This document shows, piece after piece, positions 33,010-37,270 of a stretch of DNA of 37,270 nucleotides. Source of the DNA: Frankia sp. AgB32 (GTDB taxonomy: Bacteria; Actinomycetota; Actinomycetes; Frankiales; Frankiaceae). The stretch spans positions 1-37,270 of the forward strand of contig NZ_JALKFX010000091.1 of assembly GCF_023243045.1 (NCBI RefSeq), written 5' to 3'. The position numbers and the translations under genes were made by a program. A model generated the notes under the pieces. The model searched no databases. It was not told where the DNA came from and was given only the letters and a program-made list of their open reading frames with translations. The number at the start of each line of letters is the position of its first letter. Positions within the stretch are counted from its first letter, which is position 1.

Positions 33010-36000
33010 ATGCCCAAGCCAGCCGAAATCCTGGACTCACCTCCGGAGCGGGCCATCATGAATGCGGATATGTGGCGCGGCCGACTGGCCGGCATGTCCA
33101 GTGCCACCCAGACGGATCTTCTTCTTGACCTGCTCGACGCCGAGCTGACCAGGTCGGTCGGGGCCACCGACAGTGATGGCGGCGCGCGCGGCAACCGCCA
33201 CGCTCCGTGGCGTCGTCTGGGGATCTACCGGCACACCGCCGACCGCCTGCGCGAGGGGCTGACCCGGGCGGTCGGGCTGCGCCTGCCCGCCACGGTGTTC
33301 TTCGACCAGCCCACACCCGCGTCCCTGGTGGCGCATCTGCTGCGGGAGCTGCTCGGCGTCGACGAGCAGGCCCACATCCCGGCCGCCCAGGGGCTGACCA
33401 CCGCCGTCGGCGCGGACTCGATCGCCATCGTCGGGATGGCCTGCCGGTTGCCCGGTGGGATCGACTCGCCGGAGGCGCTGTGGGCGATGGTGCGCGAGGG
33501 CCGGGAGGCTCTTGGCGGGCTGCCCGACGACCGCGGGTGGGACCTGGCCGGGCTCTACAACCCGGACCCGGACAATCCGGGCACCTCCTACACCCGCCAC
33601 GGCGGGTTTCTGCCGGGTATCGACCGGTTCGACGCGGGCTTCTTCGGAATCAGTCCGCGCGAGGCCGGCGCGGTCGACCCGCAGCAGCGGTTGATGCTGG
33701 AGATCTCCTGGGAAGCGCTCGAACGCGCCGGACTCGACCCGCGGACGCTGCGCGGCAGCCGTACCGGGGTGTTCACCGGGGTGTCGCTGCAGGACTATGG
33801 CCCGGCCTGGGCCCAGGCGCCGCAGGACATGCAGGGCCAGATGCTGACCGGCAACGCCTCGGGCATCATCGCCGGGCGGGTGTCCTACACCTTCGGCTTC
33901 GAGGGGCCGGCGCTGTGCGTCGACACCCAGTGCTCCGCGTCGCTGGTGGCCGTGCACCTCGCCGGGCAGTCGCTGCGCACCGGCGAGAGCGACCTGGCAC
34001 TGGCCGGCGGGGTGACGGTCATGTCGAGCCCGGGCATGCTCATCGAGTTCAGCCGCAAGCGCGGCCTCGCCGCAGATGGCCGCTGCAAGGCGTTCGGCGC
34101 CGACGCGGACGGCACCGGCTGGGCCGACGGCGCGACCGTGCTGCTACTCGAACGGCTTTCCGACGCGCGGCGCAACAACCATCCCGTCCTGGCCCTCGTG
34201 CGCGGCTCGGCGGTCAACGCCGACGGCGCCACCAACGGGATGACCGCCCCCAACGGGAACTCCCAGCAGCGCCTGATCCGCCAGGCCCTGGCCAACGCCG
34301 GGCTGCGCCCCGCCGACGTCGACGCGGTGGAGGCGCACGGCACCGGCACCGTCCTCGGCGACCCGATCGAGGCCCAGGCGATCCAGGCCACCTACGGCCG
34401 GTCCCGCCCGGCGCGCCGGCCGCTCTACCTCGGCTCGCTGAAGTCGAACATCGGCCACGCGATGGCCGCCGCCGGCGTCGCCGGTGTGATCAAGTCGGTG
34501 CAGGCCCTGGCCGGCGAGACGCTGCCGGCGACCCTGCACGTCGAGGAGCCGACCCCGCACGTCGACTGGTCCGAGGGCACCGTCCACCTGCTCACCGACC
34601 CCGTCCCCTGGCCGCGCCAGACCGGCCGGACGCGGCGGATCGCCGTGTCGGCGTTCGGAATCAGCGGGACGAACGCGCACCTCATCCTCGAGGAGGCACC
34701 GCACGGGCCGCTCGACCAGCTGCCGCGGCCACGGCCCGCGCGGGCCGGGAGCCCCTCGGCCGATCCGCTGGCCACCCACCTGGCCACCGACACCGCCTCG
34801 GCCGACCTGCCCCCGCCCGACCTCGACGTCCTGCCCCGCGACACGTTCTCCGGCGAGGCAGCCGCGCCGCTGCCGATGGTCCTGTCCGGACGGACCGGGG
34901 GTGCGCTGCGGGCCGCGGCCGGGCGCCTGCGCGACCATCTCGCCGGCGATCCGGGCCTCGACCTCGCGGACATGGCCTTCAGCCTGGCGGGGCGGTCCCG
35001 CTTCGAGCACCGCGCGACCATCGTCATCGGCGCCGAAGCGCCCCACGAGCGGCTCGCGAAGGCGCTGTCCGCGCTGGCCGCCGGGCGCGCCGCGCGCGGG
35101 CTCGCGCAGGGCACGGTGCGCGCCGCCGTCGCCCAGGGCCGGCTCGCGCTGCTGTTCACCGGGCAGGGCAGCCAACGCCCGGGGATGGGTCGGGACCTGT
35201 ACGACGCCTACCCGGTGTTCGCCGAGGCGCTCGACGAGATCTGCACGCGCTTCGACCCGCACCTGGACCGGCCGCTGCGGCGGGTCATGTTCGCCGCCGC
35301 CCCGGACGACGCCGAGGCCCTGAGCCGCACCGAATACACCCAGCCGGCCCTGTTCGCCTTCGAGACCGCCCTGTTCCGGCTCGTCACCGCCTGGGGGCTC
35401 ACCCCGGGGCTGCTCGCCGGCCACTCCATCGGCGAACTGGTCGCCGCGCACGTCGCGGGCGTCTGGACCCTCGACGACGCCGTCACGATGGTCTCCGCGC
35501 GAGGCCGGCTGATGCAGTCCTGCCGGCCCGGCGGAGCGATGATCTCGATCCGGGCCGGGGCGGAGGCTGTCGCCGCGTCACTGGACGGCCTCGCCGGCCA
35601 GGTCGAGATCGCGACGGTCAACGGGCCGGAGGCCACCGTCATCGCCGGGGACGCCGACCTCGCCGAACGGGTCGCCGCGGGCTGGCAGGAACGGGGCATC
35701 GCCACCCGCCGGCTCACCGTGAGCCACGCCTTCCACTCCCCGCACATGGACGACATGCTCGCCGAGTTCCGCGAGATCGCCGCGGGGGTCGCCTACCAGG
35801 AACCGACCATCCCGATCGTGTCGACGCTGACGGGCCGGCTCGACCCGGCCGAGCTGATCACCCCGGAGCACTGGGTGCGCCATGTGCGCCAGCCCGTCCG
35901 CTTCGACGTCGGCGCCCGCAGCCTGCGCGCCGCCGGCGCCGGCGCCTACCTGGAGCTCGGCCCCGACGCCGTGCTCACCGCCCTGCTCCCGGCCTGCCTC

Positions 36001-37270
36001 GCCGCGGGCGACGCGACGACCGACGCGGCCGACGCGGCCGGTGCCGGCGGTGCCGACGGTGCCGACGGTGCCGGCGACGCGCCGACCACCACGCCAGGCG
36101 GCGGGCTCGGCGACGGCGAGGCGCCGGTTGCCGCCGCGGCGACGCGGGGGCCTCGGCCCGAGGCGGAGGCCCTGCTCAGCGCGCTCGCCGAGCTCGACGT
36201 CCACGGGGTGGCGGTCGACTGGCGCGCCGCGGGGGCCGGCGCGGGCCGCCTCGTCGAGCGGCCGACCTACCCGTTCCCGCGCCGCCGGCACTGGCTCGAC
36301 CCCGCCGTCACGATCCCCGCGCCGCGCGGCGGGGGCCGGCCCGGCGCCGACGATCCGGCCGGCTGGTGCTACCGCACCGTCTGGCGCCCGTTGCCCGACG
36401 CGGCCCACACCGCGGCCGTCTCCGCCCAGGCTGCGGTCCCACCGCCGCTGTCCGGTGCCTGGCCGGTGCTGGTCCCGGCGGCCGGCCTCGACGAGGCGAC
36501 GCTGACCCGGCTCACCTGGCTGATCGCCCGTCTGGGCGGCCAGCCTGTCACGGGCCGGCTCGGCGGCGCCGCCGCCGACCGCGCGCGGCTCGCCCCCCTC
36601 CTCGCCGCCGCCGCGCCGGACCCGGCCGTCCCGATCGGCGCCGTGGTGTCCCTGCTCGGCCTCGACACCACGGCACACGCCGACCATCCCGCGCTGACCA
36701 CCGGGTTCGCCCTCACCGTCGCCCTCGCCCAGGCGTTGGGCGACGCCGACGTCGCCGCGCCGCTGTGGCTCGTCACCCGCGGCGCCGTCAGCACCGGCGC
36801 GCAGGATCCGGTGACCAGCCCCGAGCAGGCGATGCTCTGGGGGCTGGGCCGCACCCTGGCGCTGGAACGGCCCCGTGGGTTCGGCGGTCTGCTCGACCTG
36901 CCCACCGAACTCGACGACGAGTCCCTGGGCTGGTTCGCCACGGCCCTGACCGCGCCGGGCGGGGAGGACCAGGTCGCGGCCCGCACGGCGAACCTGTTCG
37001 TACCCCGCCTGGTCCGCGCCGGCAAGGCCGGCCCGGACCACGCCGGTGATGCCACCCCGGCCCACACCGACGGCGTCGGCGGCGCGGGCACCGCCGTCGC
37101 GTGGCATCCCGGCAGCACGGTGCTGATCACCGGCGGGACCGGCGCGCTCGGCGCCCGCACCGCCCGCCACCTCGCCGCCCGCGGCGTCGAGCGGCTCGTC
37201 CTCGCCGGGCGTCGCGGGGGCGGCGCCGCGGGCGGGGGCGCGCGGGGGGCCGCGCGCGGCGCGCCCGGCG
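33010..37270 (+). CDS. Modular type I polyketide synthase, 5' part (ACP-like - KS - AT - KR)
   Basis: 1420 residues are visible and the frame is still open at the window end. Residues ~20-117 resemble an acyl carrier domain (LAGMSSATQTDLLLDLLDAE, then RLPATVFFDQPTPASLVAHL) but the LGFDSL serine motif reads LGIYRHTA, with Arg74 where the phosphopantetheine Ser should be. KS from 138 (IAIVGMACRLPGG): Cys308 in VDTQCSASLVAVH, His443 in EAHGTGT, His483 in KSNIGHAMAAAG. AT from ~712: TGQGSQRPGMG, Ser806 in GHSIGE, HAFH at 906-909 (malonyl-type). An Ala/Gly/Asp linker of ~30 residues follows the AT end. The KR structural half starts at ~1118, with NADPH loop GGTGALG at 1375-1381. No DH or ER precedes the KR. 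The start ATG follows GGGAGAAGG. Product unknown. Confidence 0.93.
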   Translation, partial: MPKPAEILDSPPERAIMNADMWRGRLAGMSSATQTDLLLDLLDAELTRSVGATDSDGGARGNRHAPWRRLGIYRHTADRLREGLTRAVGLRLPATVFFDQPTPASLVAHLLRELLGVDEQAHIPAAQGLTTAVGADSIAIVGMACRLPGGIDSPEALWAMVREGREALGGLPDDRGWDLAGLYNPDPDNPGTSYTRHGGFLPGIDRFDAGFFGISPREAGAVDPQQRLMLEISWEALERAGLDPRTLRGSRTGVFTGVSLQDYGPAWAQAPQDMQGQMLTGNASGIIAGRVSYTFGFEGPALCVDTQCSASLVAVHLAGQSLRTGESDLALAGGVTVMSSPGMLIEFSRKRGLAADGRCKAFGADADGTGWADGATVLLLERLSDARRNNHPVLALVRGSAVNADGATNGMTAPNGNSQQRLIRQALANAGLRPADVDAVEAHGTGTVLGDPIEAQAIQATYGRSRPARRPLYLGSLKSNIGHAMAAAGVAGVIKSVQALAGETLPATLHVEEPTPHVDWSEGTVHLLTDPVPWPRQTGRTRRIAVSAFGISGTNAHLILEEAPHGPLDQLPRPRPARAGSPSADPLATHLATDTASADLPPPDLDVLPRDTFSGEAAAPLPMVLSGRTGGALRAAAGRLRDHLAGDPGLDLADMAFSLAGRSRFEHRATIVIGAEAPHERLAKALSALAAGRAARGLAQGTVRAAVAQGRLALLFTGQGSQRPGMGRDLYDAYPVFAEALDEICTRFDPHLDRPLRRVMFAAAPDDAEALSRTEYTQPALFAFETALFRLVTAWGLTPGLLAGHSIGELVAAHVAGVWTLDDAVTMVSARGRLMQSCRPGGAMISIRAGAEAVAASLDGLAGQVEIATVNGPEATVIAGDADLAERVAAGWQERGIATRRLTVSHAFHSPHMDDMLAEFREIAAGVAYQEPTIPIVSTLTGRLDPAELITPEHWVRHVRQPVRFDVGARSLRAAGAGAYLELGPDAVLTALLPACLAAGDATTDAADAAGAGGADGADGAGDAPTTTPGGGLGDGEAPVAAAATRGPRPEAEALLSALAELDVHGVAVDWRAAGAGAGRLVERPTYPFPRRRHWLDPAVTIPAPRGGGRPGADDPAGWCYRTVWRPLPDAAHTAAVSAQAAVPPPLSGAWPVLVPAAGLDEATLTRLTWLIARLGGQPVTGRLGGAAADRARLAPLLAAAAPDPAVPIGAVVSLLGLDTTAHADHPALTTGFALTVALAQALGDADVAAPLWLVTRGAVSTGAQDPVTSPEQAMLWGLGRTLALERPRGFGGLLDLPTELDDESLGWFATALTAPGGEDQVAARTANLFVPRLVRAGKAGPDHAGDATPAHTDGVGGAGTAVAWHPGSTVLITGGTGALGARTARHLAARGVERLVLAGRRGGGAAGGGARGAARGAPG

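Noticed and set aside
33207-37049. A 1280-codon open frame on the plus strand in the PKS region
   Set aside because: It is in the wrong frame: its product is Arg/Pro/Gly-rich without domains, while the frame starting at 33010 gives a complete KS, AT and KR with all catalytic motifs.

Overview
The window is a very GC-rich actinobacterial segment with many GTG starts, purine-rich ribosome binding sites and dense short-gap gene packing. Its gene content (Mop-domain molbindin, ECF41-type sigma factor, DrrAB-like exporter, F420/LLM-type oxidoreductase remnant, modular type I polyketide synthase) suggests a soil or plant-associated actinomycete. A Frankia-like organism is my best guess, but that is inference. 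Both ends run into homopolymeric G/C sequence, so this is probably a whole contig rather than a slice of a longer one.

Layout. 0.3-2.4 kb: molbindin converging on a catalase, with a strong shared hairpin between them. 2.8-4.2 kb: a translationally coupled two-gene unit resembling an effector/immunity pair. 4.3-9.2 kb: endonuclease V, a secreted GH26-like protein with a doubled beta-rich domain, an AraC regulator with a VOC protein, and a membrane-anchored Pro-Thr-rich PKD-like protein. 9.4-10.9 kb: an AhpD-like protein plus an ECF41 sigma factor, with a candidate ECF41 promoter upstream. 11.4-15.4 kb (minus strand): a P450 - LuxE-like - LuxC-like operon with no luciferase genes. 15.7-20.6 kb: an arsenite/bile-acid-type transporter, a TetR regulator divergent from a DrrAB-type ABC exporter, and an IclR regulator.

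20.7-28.2 kb mixes intact genes with decayed ones. Remnants of an LLM oxidoreductase, a SnoaL-like protein, an SDR, a GT39-type glycosyltransferase and an MFS exporter lie among an intact methyltransferase/haem-oxygenase-like diiron protein pair, an aldo/keto reductase and an alpha/beta hydrolase. Three unrelated tandem repeats of exactly 15 bp occur here. 29.0-31.7 kb: an XRE-TPR regulator coupled to a GNAT acetyltransferase, divergent from a small unknown gene. 31.7-33.0 kb is a 1.3 kb gene-free stretch with a 16-bp-stem inverted repeat. From 33.0 kb to the end is the 5' part of a type I PKS (degenerate ACP-like domain - KS - malonyl-type AT - KR).

The items most likely to be undescribed are the PKS N-terminal carrier-like domain that lacks the phosphopantetheine serine, the P450-LuxE-LuxC operon, the coupled effector/immunity-like pair, and the methyltransferase/HDO pair. 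All family assignments come from reading motifs by eye; no database search was possible.
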